64,000 bases of DNA, from assembly GCA_044841755.1 (NCBI GenBank), contig JAXOFM010000001.1:558001-622000 (forward strand), given 5' to 3'. This DNA comes from CAZAPO01 sp044841755 (lineage in GTDB: Bacteria > Bacteroidota > Bacteroidia > Flavobacteriales > Flavobacteriaceae). The translations under genes were made by a program, and so were the position numbers. Every line of letters begins with the position of its first letter. Within the stretch, counting starts at the first letter, position 1. Positions 53,650-62,768 of this stretch are shown here, piece after piece. The notes beneath the pieces are model-generated. The model made no database searches. It worked only from the letters and a program-made list of their open reading frames with translations, and was not told the origin of the DNA.

Positions 53650-54101
53650 TGAGCAACATTCGTATTACTAAACAATTTTCTTTTGAAACAGGTCATGCCC
53701 TTTATGGTTATGACGGAAAGTGCAAAAATGTTCATGGTCATAGCTATAGATTAGACGTAACTGTTATTGGGCAACCTATTGCAGATAACACCAACGTAAA
53801 ATATGGAATGGTTATCGATTTTAAAGACCTTAAGAAGATTGTAAAAGAAGAAGTAGTTGATGTGTTTGACCATGCTACTGTTTTTAATAAAAATACTCCG
53901 CATGTTGAATTAGCAAAAGAGCTGGAAAACAGAGGGCACAACGTTTTGCTTGTAAACTATCAACCAACCAGTGAAATGATGGTGGTTGATTTTGCTAGTA
54001 AGATCAAAAAGCGTCTTCCTGAAAATCTTAAATTGCATTCGCTTAAACTTCAAGAAACGGCAACCAGTTTCGCTGAATGGTTTGCTAGTGACAATGAGTA
54101 A
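53649..54101 (+). CDS. queD: 6-carboxytetrahydropterin synthase
   Basis: 150 residues. The zinc ligands are His16, His29 and His31 (ETGHALYG, NVHGHSYRL). Cys25 is the catalytic cysteine, with Asp/His in FDHATVFN and Glu in LQETATSFAEW. It converts 7,8-dihydroneopterin triphosphate to carboxytetrahydropterin on the way to queuosine. It overlaps lpxH by 8 bp. Confidence 0.92.
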   Translation: MSNIRITKQFSFETGHALYGYDGKCKNVHGHSYRLDVTVIGQPIADNTNVKYGMVIDFKDLKKIVKEEVVDVFDHATVFNKNTPHVELAKELENRGHNVLLVNYQPTSEMMVVDFASKIKKRLPENLKLHSLKLQETATSFAEWFASDNE

Positions 54102-54864
54102 CCCTAATCACATATCAATTCCTGAAGGAAAGAAGATTTATTTTTCTTCCGATAATCATTTAGGTGCTCCAACCAAAGAAGCTTCGCTTCCACGAGAAAA
54201 GAAATTTGTTGCTTGGTTAGACGAAATTAAAAAAGATGCTGCCGCCATATTTCTGTTAGGAGATCTTTTCGATTTTTGGTTCGATTATAAAAAAGTGGTG
54301 CCAAAAGGATTTACAAGAACTTTAGGGAAACTTGCTGAGATAAGTGACTCTGGAATTCCAATATATTATTTTGTTGGAAACCATGATCTTTGGATGAATG
54401 GGTATTTTCAAGAAGAATTAAACATTCCTGTTTTTTACAAGCCACAAGAATTTGCATTTAACGATACTTCTTTTTTTATTGGGCATGGTGACGGATTAGG
54501 TCCTGGCGACAAAGGATATAAGCGCATGAAAAAAGTGTTTACAAATCCGTTTTGTAAATGGTTATTCAGATGGCTTCATCCTGACCTTGGTGTGAAACTA
54601 GCACAATATCTCTCGGTTAAGAACAAACTAATTTCTGGAGACGAGGATATCAAGTTCCTTGGAGAAGACAACGAATGGCTTGTTCAATATTGCAAGCGAA
54701 AAGAAGCTGAGAAGCATCGTGATTTTTATGTTTTTGGGCACAGACACCTTCCTTTAGAAATTGACATTGCTGCCAATTCTAAATACATCAACCTAGGCGA
54801 TTGGATTACCTATTACACCTATGGTGAATTTGATGGGAAAACATTCAGCCTTTTAAAGTATTAA
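54094..54864 (+). CDS. lpxH: UDP-2,3-diacylglucosamine diphosphatase
   Basis: 256 residues from the ATG at 54094. Calcineurin-like metal motifs: SSDNHLGAPT, LLGDLFDFWFDY, VGNHD, FIGHGDGLGPGDKGYK, and VFGHRHLP. It cleaves UDP-2,3-diacylglucosamine to lipid X in lipid A synthesis at the inner face of the inner membrane. It is coupled to queD upstream and convergent with the MFS gene, overlapping by 4 bp. Confidence 0.88.
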   Translation: MSNPNHISIPEGKKIYFSSDNHLGAPTKEASLPREKKFVAWLDEIKKDAAAIFLLGDLFDFWFDYKKVVPKGFTRTLGKLAEISDSGIPIYYFVGNHDLWMNGYFQEELNIPVFYKPQEFAFNDTSFFIGHGDGLGPGDKGYKRMKKVFTNPFCKWLFRWLHPDLGVKLAQYLSVKNKLISGDEDIKFLGEDNEWLVQYCKRKEAEKHRDFYVFGHRHLPLEIDIAANSKYINLGDWITYYTYGEFDGKTFSLLKY

Positions 54865-56129
54865 TCTACCTTTTCGTGAGCTTCTATATCTTTTCGTAAA
54901 TCAAGTGTTCTTAATGGCTTATTTCTAAGGCTCATTAAACCAACCACTGCAAGAGTTACTGTTCCACCAAGTATAACTGCTAAAGGTGCTCCAAACAATC
55001 TGGCTGCAATACCACTTTCAAGTGCTCCAAGTTCATTAGAAGAGCCTACAAACATAGAATTAACAGCTCCTACTCTCCCTCTCATTTCGTCTGGGGTTTT
55101 AAGTTGTAATATTGTTTGTCTTACAACCATTGAAATCCCATCAAAAACACCTGAGAAAAACAGCGCTAACACACTTAACCACATTAGTTTCGATGCGCCA
55201 AATATTATCATACATACTCCAAATCCAAAAACAGAATTAAGCAATTTTTTTCCCGTGTTTTTCGTAATAGGAATGTACGTTGTTGCTAACATGGTAATAA
55301 TACTTCCTGAGGAAAGTGCAGCATTTAATATTCCAAACCCTTTGGGTCCAGCATCTAAAATATCCTTTGCAAATACTGCAAAAATCGCAACAGCACCGCC
55401 AAAAAGTACAGCAATCATATCTAAGGTCAATGCGCCTAAAATAACCTTGTCATTAAATACAAACTTTATTCCTGCCTTTAAGCTTTCTTTAATAGATTCT
55501 TTAGTTTCCTTATTCAAAACAGGCTTTTTGTTTATTTTAAAAACTAATAATAGCGCTATCATTACTAGTATAAAAATGATGCCAAGCGTATAATTAACAC
55601 CAATCCAAGCAATCAAAAATCCGCCGCACAAAGCTCCAAAAACATTAGCTCCCTTCCATGTACTACTGCTCCATGTTGCAGCATTTGGATATGCTCTTTT
55701 AGGCACAATAAGTGCTATCAACGAAAAAATAGTTGGTCCAAAGAAGGCTCTTAAAACACCTCCAAAAAACACCAATCCATAAATCCCGTATAAAATAGAA
55801 TTTGTACTCCAAGAGGATTCAATTGTTTCTGAGGTTAAACAAAACAACCCAAAACTAATTAATGAAAAGAGCGCAATACAAAGTGTAAATAAGTTTCGTT
55901 TCTCTTTTTTATCAACTATATGGCCAGCAAATGGAGCAAGAAAAAAAGCAGGCAAAAATTCACAAAGACCTATTAAACCCAATGACAATGGGTTGTTGGT
56001 TAAAGAATAAACTTGCCATTCTATAACAACAAACTGCATTGACCAACCAAAAACAAGTGCAAATCGTACTAATAAGAAAATGTTGAACTCCTTAAATCGA
56101 AGTGCTGCGTAAGGATCATTTGTTCTCAT
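54861..56129 (-). CDS. MFS transporter
   Basis: 422 residues with about 12 transmembrane segments. LGLIGLCEFLPAFFLAPFAGHIVDKKEKR is the typical cytoplasmic loop between helices 2 and 3. RQTILQLKTPDEMRGRVGAVNSMFVGSSNELG resembles the enterobactin exporter EntS branch. Substrate unknown. The recJ gene ends 2 bp upstream, and the two are on the same strand and probably cotranscribed. Confidence 0.88.
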   Translation of the reverse strand: MRTNDPYAALRFKEFNIFLLVRFALVFGWSMQFVVIEWQVYSLTNNPLSLGLIGLCEFLPAFFLAPFAGHIVDKKEKRNLFTLCIALFSLISFGLFCLTSETIESSWSTNSILYGIYGLVFFGGVLRAFFGPTIFSLIALIVPKRAYPNAATWSSSTWKGANVFGALCGGFLIAWIGVNYTLGIIFILVMIALLLVFKINKKPVLNKETKESIKESLKAGIKFVFNDKVILGALTLDMIAVLFGGAVAIFAVFAKDILDAGPKGFGILNAALSSGSIITMLATTYIPITKNTGKKLLNSVFGFGVCMIIFGASKLMWLSVLALFFSGVFDGISMVVRQTILQLKTPDEMRGRVGAVNSMFVGSSNELGALESGIAARLFGAPLAVILGGTVTLAVVGLMSLRNKPLRTLDLRKDIEAHEKVD

Positions 56130-56130
56130 A

Positions 56131-57825
56131 CTAATTTGGCTTGATATCCCTAAGCTTTAATTGTAAGTTTACATTTCCATTCCAATGGTTCTCATCTACA
56201 GAGTAAACCGCTTTAAATAGTTTTCTGTCGGTAATCAAATTATATTTATCTCCTAACCCAAAACCTATTCCTCCAATCTTATCTGGTCCATTTTGAGTAG
56301 CTGTAATTTTAAGGTGTTTTCCTTCTTCACCTACTTGCTTTCCGTAGCCAGTATCTTTTAGTGTATCAGACATAAAAACAGGTGTCATATTTCCTGGACC
56401 AAAAGGAGCAAATTGACGTATAATTCGCCAAAACCTATCATTAATTTCAGAAAGTTCGATTCTTGCGTCAATCTTCACTTCTGGAGTTAACAACTGTTCT
56501 TCTATGGTGTTCTTTACCACTTCTTCAAAAGCATTTTTAAAAGCTTGATAATTCTCTTCTTTAAGCGTTAATCCGGCTGCGTATTTGTGACCTCCAAATC
56601 GTTCTAAATATGCTGAACAAGCTTCAATTGCATTATACACATCAAACCCTGAAACAGACCTTGCTGATGCCGCTAATTTATCCCCACTTTTTGTAAAAAC
56701 TATGGTAGGACGATAATAGGTTTCGGTTAATCTAGAAGCAACAATACCAATAACACCTTTATGCCAAGTTTCACGATAAACAACAGTAGTAAAGCGTTCC
56801 TGTTCTTCTTGTTCTTCAATTTGCTGTAAAGCTTCTTCTGTAATTCGTCTATCTTCATCTCTTCTGTTAGAATTAAACTCTTCTATTTCTACAGCGTATT
56901 CAGCTGCATAATTGAAGTCGGTTTCCGTTAAAAGACTTACAGCATGATTACCATGTTTCATTCTACCTGCAGCATTAATTCGAGGTGCTATAATAAACAC
57001 AACATCTGTAATGGTAAATGTGTCTTTCTTTGCTTGCTGTAGTAGCGTTTTTATTCCTGTTCTTGGAGCTTGATTAATCACTTCAAGTCCATAATAAGCC
57101 AATACTCTGTTCTCTCCTGTAATTGGAACGATATCTGCAGCAATAGCTGTAGCAACTAAATCTAAATATTCAATTAGATCGTCTGCTGTGAAGCCTTGAT
57201 TAGCAGCCAGAGCTTGTATCAGTTTAAAACCAACTCCACAACCACAAAGTTCTTTATAAGGATAATTGCAATCTTCCCGTTTAGGGTCAAGAATAGCAAC
57301 GGCTTCTGGAATTTCGTTTCCTGGTCTGTGATGATCGCAAATTATAAAGTCAATGCTCTTTTCTTTTGCATATGCAATCTTGTCAATAGCCTTTATTCCA
57401 CAATCCAATGTAACTATTAATGTAAAATCATTGTCGCTAGCAAAGTCAATTCCTTCTACCGACACACCATATCCTTCTTCATAACGATCTGGAATATAAG
57501 TCGCTATGTTATTTGATCTTGTTTTTAAATAGGATGACATTAAAGCCACAGACGTCGTTCCATCAACATCATAATCACCATAAACCAAAATATTTTCTTC
57601 ATTTTTTAAAGCTTGCTCGATTCGCTCTACCGCTTTATCCATATCCTTCATTAAGAATGGATCATGAAGATCGTCTAGACTTGGCCTAAAAAAACTCTTT
57701 GCTTGATCATAGGTTTCAATTCCTCTTTGAACCAATAATGAAGCCACCAGTTCATTTACTTGTAAAGCACCCTTAAGTTCTTCAACCTTTTGAGGTTCCG
57801 GCTTTGGCTTTATGGTCCAACGCAT
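56131..57825 (-). CDS. recJ: Single-stranded-DNA-specific exonuclease
   Basis: 564 residues from the ATG at 57825. The extension to 57897 overlaps OsmC and is rejected. DHH-family motifs: VYGDYDVDGTTS, TLDCGIKA, CDHHRPG, LDPKREDC and GCGVGFKL. The DHHA1 part has ARSVSGFDVYNA and FGGHKYAAGLTL, then an OB-fold C-terminus. It is a 5'-3' ssDNA exonuclease in recombination and mismatch repair. It starts 2 bp after the OsmC stop. Confidence 0.94.
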   Translation of the reverse strand: MRWTIKPKPEPQKVEELKGALQVNELVASLLVQRGIETYDQAKSFFRPSLDDLHDPFLMKDMDKAVERIEQALKNEENILVYGDYDVDGTTSVALMSSYLKTRSNNIATYIPDRYEEGYGVSVEGIDFASDNDFTLIVTLDCGIKAIDKIAYAKEKSIDFIICDHHRPGNEIPEAVAILDPKREDCNYPYKELCGCGVGFKLIQALAANQGFTADDLIEYLDLVATAIAADIVPITGENRVLAYYGLEVINQAPRTGIKTLLQQAKKDTFTITDVVFIIAPRINAAGRMKHGNHAVSLLTETDFNYAAEYAVEIEEFNSNRRDEDRRITEEALQQIEEQEEQERFTTVVYRETWHKGVIGIVASRLTETYYRPTIVFTKSGDKLAASARSVSGFDVYNAIEACSAYLERFGGHKYAAGLTLKEENYQAFKNAFEEVVKNTIEEQLLTPEVKIDARIELSEINDRFWRIIRQFAPFGPGNMTPVFMSDTLKDTGYGKQVGEEGKHLKITATQNGPDKIGGIGFGLGDKYNLITDRKLFKAVYSVDENHWNGNVNLQLKLRDIKPN

Positions 57826-57827
57826 TT

Positions 57828-58250
57828 TTAAGCCTCGTGAAAATGAATGTTTATATGTATAGTAGCAAACCTTCGGAACATTTCCATAACACCGCAATAC
57901 TTCTCCACTGAAAGATCCACAGCCTTTTTGAATTTAGATTCTTTCATATCCTTTCCAGTGAAATGATAATTTGCTGTAACGGTATGATAGTATTTAGGGT
58001 GCTCATCGGTAAGTTCTCCAACCATTTCCATTTTTAGCTCATAATCGGTCACTTTCATCTTATCCAAAATAGAAACAATGTCTATTCCTGAGCATCCAGC
58101 AAGGGATGAAAGCATCATGGCTTTAGGCGATAATCCAAAGCGTTCATCACTTCCTTCTACATTAGTATCCATTATCACTGTTTTTCCACTAGGGTTATCA
58201 GATTCAAATTGCATTCCACCTTTCCAAATGGTGGTAACTTTATTCGACAT
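57828..58250 (-). CDS. OsmC-family peroxiredoxin-like protein
   Basis: 140 residues. The two reactive cysteines are Cys53 (SSLAGCSGIDIV) and Cys119 (VEKYCGVMEM), the standard OsmC/YhfA arrangement. It reduces organic hydroperoxides or acts as a thiol-reactive protein in the cytosol. It forms a likely operon with recJ and the MFS gene and diverges from the AhpD-like gene, also an oxidative-stress type. Confidence 0.9.
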   Translation of the reverse strand: MSNKVTTIWKGGMQFESDNPSGKTVIMDTNVEGSDERFGLSPKAMMLSSLAGCSGIDIVSILDKMKVTDYELKMEMVGELTDEHPKYYHTVTANYHFTGKDMKESKFKKAVDLSVEKYCGVMEMFRRFATIHINIHFHEA

Positions 58251-58316
58251 ATATAAAGATTTTTCGTTACTTGTTTACTTCAAAAATACTATTTCTAAAC
58301 TTAAAAAAAGAGTAAA

Positions 58317-58907
58317 ATGCCATTAGTTACACCACTCGATCCAAACCATGATGAAGAAACAAAAAGGTTGTCAGACTTCTATAACGAAACCTTAGGGTTT
58401 TGCCCAAATTCGGTACTTACAATGCAACGTCGTCCCGAAATAAGCAAAGCTTTTATCAACCTAAATAAAGCTGTTATGGCAAATCATGGACGCGTAACTT
58501 CAGATTTAAAACGAATGATTGCTTGGGTAAGTAGTAATAGTACTGGTTGTAGGTATTGTCAAGCACATGCTATTCGTGCTGCGGAGCGTTATGGAGCTGA
58601 ACAGGAAAAACTAGATAATATTTGGGAATATAGGACACATCCTGCTTTTAGTGATGCTGAACGAGCTGCTTTAGATTTTAGTTTGGTAGCTTCTCAAGTA
58701 CCAAATGCAGTAGATGCAGCTATTAAAAAACGTTTGTACGAGCATTGGGATGAAGGTGAAATAGTAGAAATGTTAGGTGTTATTTCCCTGTTTGGATACC
58801 TCAACCGTTGGAATGACAGTATGGGAACAAGCATTGAAGATGGTGCTGTTGAAAGTGGTGAACAATATTTAGGAAAACATGGTTGGAATAAAGGGAAACA
58901 TGTTTAA
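58317..58907 (+). CDS. Carboxymuconolactone decarboxylase / AhpD-like protein
   Basis: 196 residues. The alkylhydroperoxidase core motif is Cys78-x-x-Cys81 with His84 (TGCRYCQAHAIRAAERYG). NSVLTMQRRPEISKAF at the front and VISLFGYLNRWNDSMG near the end fit peroxidase-related members of the CMD family. It probably takes part in peroxide detoxification. No partner reductase gene is adjacent. It is convergent with the M28 peptidase gene. Confidence 0.88.
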   Translation: MPLVTPLDPNHDEETKRLSDFYNETLGFCPNSVLTMQRRPEISKAFINLNKAVMANHGRVTSDLKRMIAWVSSNSTGCRYCQAHAIRAAERYGAEQEKLDNIWEYRTHPAFSDAERAALDFSLVASQVPNAVDAAIKKRLYEHWDEGEIVEMLGVISLFGYLNRWNDSMGTSIEDGAVESGEQYLGKHGWNKGKHV

Positions 58908-58911
58908 TGTA

Positions 58912-60618
58912 CTAAGCTTTTAATTTTTTCAAAATTTCATCAACTAGATTGGATATTTTGTCTTGAGTTTGTTTGATGTCATTTTTTAACGATGCTTCAT
59001 CTTCAAGCATGTCAATAACAGAATTTGAAGTTTTTAAATACCACTCTTCCCATGTTTTGATAATGTCTATTTGACTTTCTAAAGTTTCGCCGTTCTTTAT
59101 AGCTAATTTGCTTTGATAAAGTTCTTCATCCAAGCGAGTAATAGCTGCCTGCTCGATATCTTTTAATATCGATATAGCTGAAGTTTTATCTGAATTCAAC
59201 AATTCAAATGCAATGGCTAACGAACCCACGCTCACGTTTTTAAGGGTTGACTTAGAAACCTTATCAATCCTATCATTATCAGTATGATAAAACTGATCTG
59301 TAAAGTGCCAGAACAGCACGCTTGGTATATTTCTTCTTAAAAATGGAACATGGTCACTTCCTCCTTCGTAAGGGTTGGTGTTAACTTCCCAATTGGCAAG
59401 CTCACCTTGTTCTTTGAACTTCTTGATTACAAAGTCATTTAAGTAATGTGGTGTCATATCTTCCTTCTTCAAAGGACGACCTCCCCATTCAGTGTGTTTG
59501 TCATTTCCTCTCGTCCATATAGCGCTAGGATCAGGCATTTTTTCAATTAAAAAGCTCCCGCCTGTTTTCTCTGTGTCTTCTCCAACCATGTCAAGTGAAA
59601 TTCCCCATTTAATGTTCTTCGCTCTAATAGAATCGTCTTGTACATAGCGTCGAGTGGAAATAATTTCGTCTCCCCATAAATAGGTTAGGGTTCTCTTTGG
59701 AATGAACCTCCCTTCATTAAAAAGTTTAGCTGTTACTGTTGCCATTTCTAAAGCCGCTCCTACTCCTGAAGCATTATCGTTAGCTCCTGGTTCTTGTACA
59801 TGAGCACTAAACACTAAACGTTCTTCTGGAAGTTCACTTCCTCTAATATCAGCAACAATTGTGAGTTCTTCTGAAGGATAAATCTTTGTTTTTACTTTTA
59901 CATTAAGCTCTGTTTTCCCTTTAGATAAACTTGTTTTTAATTTCTCCTTAGCTTCATATGAAAGGGCAATTCCCCATGATTTACTAATCGTATCGAGAGG
60001 TATTGATCTAAACTGAATAGAAGTTTTGTTTTTCTCTGGTTGTAGGTATGAAGGATTATTATATGTAATTATACCCAATGCTCCTTTCTCTAAAACAACT
60101 TGCTTGAATATTCTTGAGGGGTGTGTTTCGGCAAAAACAATTTTTCCTTTTACTTCATATGATTCTAGCTCCTTAACATCATTTACATGAACAACTTCCG
60201 CTGTCACTCCTTCCTCTGAAGTACTAAATGAATTGAGTGCAATCATATTCCTATTAGTATCATGACTTAATAGTGAGGTTTCTTCTCCAACAACTGTCAC
60301 TGTAGCATCTACTGATTCCCAAGTTGGTCTTTTTAAAGGTCGCTTCTCTATTCTATATGTTAAAATATCATCTTCTGTAGCTTTATCCTCATTAACGTAT
60401 CCCGCTTTTTCAAGATGGTCTGCAACCCAATAAATACTTTTATTAAAACCTGTATTACCAACTACTCGCCAATATTGTTCTACAAAAGCAGTTGTTTCGA
60501 ATGCTAAGTCTCCCGTTATTTCTTCATTTAGGGTTTTTAAATGGTCATTAGAACTATTCTTGTCATTTTGGGCGCAAGAATTCAATAAAATCAAAAAAAT
60601 AAAAATTGCTCTTTGCAT
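58912..60618 (-). CDS. M28-family metallopeptidase lipoprotein
   Basis: 568 residues. A lipoprotein signal (IFIFLILLNSC) has the lipidated Cys at residue 15. A PA-like insert lies near residues 130-230. The zinc site of M28 peptidases appears as HVQEPGANDNASGVGAALEMA (His, Asp), the DMVGEDTE region, and GGSDHVPF with a later His in YHTDNDRIDKV. It is probably an aminopeptidase on the outer membrane or in the periplasm. A coiled-coil-like tail follows. Confidence 0.85.
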   Translation of the reverse strand: MQRAIFIFLILLNSCAQNDKNSSNDHLKTLNEEITGDLAFETTAFVEQYWRVVGNTGFNKSIYWVADHLEKAGYVNEDKATEDDILTYRIEKRPLKRPTWESVDATVTVVGEETSLLSHDTNRNMIALNSFSTSEEGVTAEVVHVNDVKELESYEVKGKIVFAETHPSRIFKQVVLEKGALGIITYNNPSYLQPEKNKTSIQFRSIPLDTISKSWGIALSYEAKEKLKTSLSKGKTELNVKVKTKIYPSEELTIVADIRGSELPEERLVFSAHVQEPGANDNASGVGAALEMATVTAKLFNEGRFIPKRTLTYLWGDEIISTRRYVQDDSIRAKNIKWGISLDMVGEDTEKTGGSFLIEKMPDPSAIWTRGNDKHTEWGGRPLKKEDMTPHYLNDFVIKKFKEQGELANWEVNTNPYEGGSDHVPFLRRNIPSVLFWHFTDQFYHTDNDRIDKVSKSTLKNVSVGSLAIAFELLNSDKTSAISILKDIEQAAITRLDEELYQSKLAIKNGETLESQIDIIKTWEEWYLKTSNSVIDMLEDEASLKNDIKQTQDKISNLVDEILKKLKA

Positions 60619-60643
60619 AAAAGTGTTTATTTGAATTGTAATA

Positions 60644-61216
60644 TTACTGAATTATTTTCTGTACTTGCTTTTTTAAATCGGGAACCACTTCTTCATCAAA
60701 CCAAGGATTCTTTGTAAGCCAAAATCTGTTTCGCGGAGAAGGATGTGGTAAAACAAAATATTTAGGTAAGTAATCTTTATAGTTAGCCACTGTTTCAGTA
60801 AGTGTCTTTTTCGCCTCTTTTTCTAGATAAAAGTCTTGAGCATATTTCCCAATCAAGATTATTAACTCAACGTTAGGCATTAAGTTAAGTAGTTGTTCGT
60901 GCCATTGAGGTGCACATTCTGGTCTGGGAGGGAGGTCTCCATTTTTTCCTTTTCCAGGATAGCAAAATCCCATTGGTACAATAGCGAATAACTCTTCATT
61001 ATAAAACTGCTGGTCAGCAACATTTAGCCATTTTCTTAATTGCTTACCACTGGTATCGTCCCAAGGGATTCCTGAATTATGAACTTTAGTTCCAGGAGCT
61101 TGACCAACAATTACAATTCTAGAGTTTGAGTGAGCAGAAACGATAGGTCGAGGACCTAGTTCTAAGTACTTAGAACAAATAGTGCACTGTCGTATATCAT
61201 TTAAAAGATCTTGCAT
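60644..61216 (-). CDS. Uracil-DNA glycosylase family protein
   Basis: 190 residues. The motif region VIVGQAPGTKVHNSGIPWDDTSG (Gly-Gln-Ala-Pro-Gly) and the late motif LPHPSPRNRFWL are those of UDG superfamily members. Cys11 and Cys14 (CTICSKY) are present, but I cannot confirm a complete iron-sulphur ligand set. It is predicted to remove uracil or a related base from DNA. Classification within the superfamily is open. Confidence 0.85.
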   Translation of the reverse strand: MQDLLNDIRQCTICSKYLELGPRPIVSAHSNSRIVIVGQAPGTKVHNSGIPWDDTSGKQLRKWLNVADQQFYNEELFAIVPMGFCYPGKGKNGDLPPRPECAPQWHEQLLNLMPNVELIILIGKYAQDFYLEKEAKKTLTETVANYKDYLPKYFVLPHPSPRNRFWLTKNPWFDEEVVPDLKKQVQKIIQ

Positions 61217-61226
61217 TAACTAAATG

Positions 61227-61249
61227 TTTCGACTGCGCTCAACACGACA
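61227..61249. repeat. Possible dispersed intergenic repeat
   Basis: The sequence TTTCGACTGCGCTCAACACG and the following ACA fill the gap up to the rsmI stop. Very similar strings recur between genes in many Bacteroidota genomes, from memory. There is no second copy in this window that I can find. Confidence 0.35.
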
Positions 61250-61921
61250 TTACTTTCTTCCAGCTACTACTACTACAATTTCTCCTTTTGGAGGTTTGTT
61301 AGAATAGTGCTCAAGAACTTTATTAGCAGTTCCTCGTATGGTTTCTTCATAAAGTTTTGTAAGCTCTCTTGAAACAGAAACTTGTCTATCATCACCAAAG
61401 TACTCACAAAAATTAGCAAGTGTCTTTATTAGTTTGTGTGGACTTTCATAGAAGATCATGGTTCGAGTTTCTTCAGCTAATAATTTTAACCGCGTTTGTC
61501 TTCCCTTTTTAACCGGGAGAAAGCCTTCAAATACAAATTTATCGTTAGGCAATCCACTATTAACCAAAGCTGGAACAAAAGCAGTTGCTCCTGGTAAACA
61601 TTCTACTTCAATATTATTTTCTAAACACGCTCTGGTAAGCAAAAATCCAGGGTCAGAAATAGCTGGAGTTCCAGCATCACTAATTAGTGCAATATTAGTT
61701 CCTCCAAGCATCTTCTGAACAATCGCATGAACTGTTTTATGTTCATTGTGCATATGGTGTGATTGGGTCGGTGTACTTATTTCAAAATGCTTTAATAGTT
61801 TTCCCGAAGTACGAGTGTCTTCGGCTAGAATTAAATCTACCTCCTTTAAAACCTCTATAGCTCTAAAGGTGATGTCTTTAAGATTTCCAATAGGAGTAGG
61901 AACGATATATAGTTTTCCCAT
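61250..61921 (-). CDS. rsmI: 16S rRNA (cytidine1402-2'-O)-methyltransferase
   Basis: 223 residues. Tetrapyrrole-methylase fold: LYIVPTPIGNLKDITFRAIEVL, LAEDTRTSGKLL, ISDAGTPAISDPGFLL, CLPGATAFVPALVNSGLP and FYESPHKL are all typical RsmI segments. It methylates C1402 of 16S rRNA. It is shorter than the roughly 285-residue proteobacterial form, as is usual in Bacteroidota. The start overlaps the stop of the upstream hypothetical by one base. Confidence 0.94.
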   Translation of the reverse strand: MGKLYIVPTPIGNLKDITFRAIEVLKEVDLILAEDTRTSGKLLKHFEISTPTQSHHMHNEHKTVHAIVQKMLGGTNIALISDAGTPAISDPGFLLTRACLENNIEVECLPGATAFVPALVNSGLPNDKFVFEGFLPVKKGRQTRLKLLAEETRTMIFYESPHKLIKTLANFCEYFGDDRQVSVSRELTKLYEETIRGTANKVLEHYSNKPPKGEIVVVVAGRK

Positions 61922-62667
61922 TAATTAAATCGTCCTTGAATGATTTCCATAAATCGCTCTTCGTACTCTTCTTTTCCTTCCCAATGATTATAATCTGGTT
62001 TAATAATGTTTTGGATCAAATTACTAACTTCTTCAAAAGATGAGGAGGTGTTAATCTGTGATACAACACGTTCAAAGTCATTATTGTTACCATCAAATAA
62101 ATGCTTAATGAATGCCAGCTTATCATTAAGTCCAAAGGTTAATGCCTTTGCTTTAAGTTTATCGTTAAGTGTTTTTTTAGTGTCCTCATTTGCCTTTGAG
62201 TCTGATTCTTTTGCTGGCTCAAAAACTGGCATCTCCTTGAAGTCAGCGGTAAGAGTTTCAAACTCTACTACATTGGTCTTGGCCTGAGGGATTACAGACT
62301 CAATTAGTGTATCAACCTTCTGAGCTTCTTGAGGCATTTGAGCAACAATATCCTTTATTTTTTCCATCACAGGCTCCATGATGCCATCATCTTCAACTTC
62401 ATCTAGGTTGACATATATTTTATCTTCAACCTCTATGTTATCACTTACTTTATTATTAAACGCTTGGTCGAGCATACCAAAGAAAGAAGAATCATCGCCA
62501 ATAGTTGGCATATGCTCCTCAAAATTCTCATAAGCGAACTTTAACACGGAGATTTTTTCATACAAGGCAGAAATTTCATCATGCATTCTCAATACGTCTT
62601 CCTTACCCTTCAGCTTAAGAATTCTATGGGCAATACTGATTAATTCTGATTCTAGCTTCTTCTTCAT
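61921..62667 (-). CDS. Conserved hypothetical protein upstream of rsmI
   Basis: 248 residues, cytosolic. The N-terminal 60 residues look helical (ISIAHRILKLKGKEDVLRMHDEISALYEKI). An acidic, probably disordered middle follows. The C-terminal block LNDKLAFIKHLFDGNNNDFERVVSQINT recurs in Bacteroidota proteins of this kind. No catalytic motif is seen. The one-base overlap with rsmI indicates coupling. It diverges from tdk. Confidence 0.75.
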   Translation of the reverse strand: MKKKLESELISIAHRILKLKGKEDVLRMHDEISALYEKISVLKFAYENFEEHMPTIGDDSSFFGMLDQAFNNKVSDNIEVEDKIYVNLDEVEDDGIMEPVMEKIKDIVAQMPQEAQKVDTLIESVIPQAKTNVVEFETLTADFKEMPVFEPAKESDSKANEDTKKTLNDKLKAKALTFGLNDKLAFIKHLFDGNNNDFERVVSQINTSSSFEEVSNLIQNIIKPDYNHWEGKEEYEERFMEIIQGRFN

Positions 62668-62707
62668 AACTTTTACATTTATTGCACTAATGGTTTTTGT
62701 TTTTTAA

Positions 62708-62750
62708 TAAATTTACATCACCTTTATGCAAACGAAATATTCCTTCGTTT
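62708..62750 (+). promoter_or_regulatory. Possible tdk promoter and leader hairpin
   Basis: TAAATTTA (62708-62715), one base from TAnnTTTG, is followed by CATCACC. The predicted start is near 62720. A hairpin with arms AAACGAA and TTCGTTT (62730-62750) then lies in the 5' leader, 18 bp before the tdk ATG. Its role is unknown. Confidence 0.35.
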
Positions 62751-62768
62751 TAGTGTTAAAATTACAAA

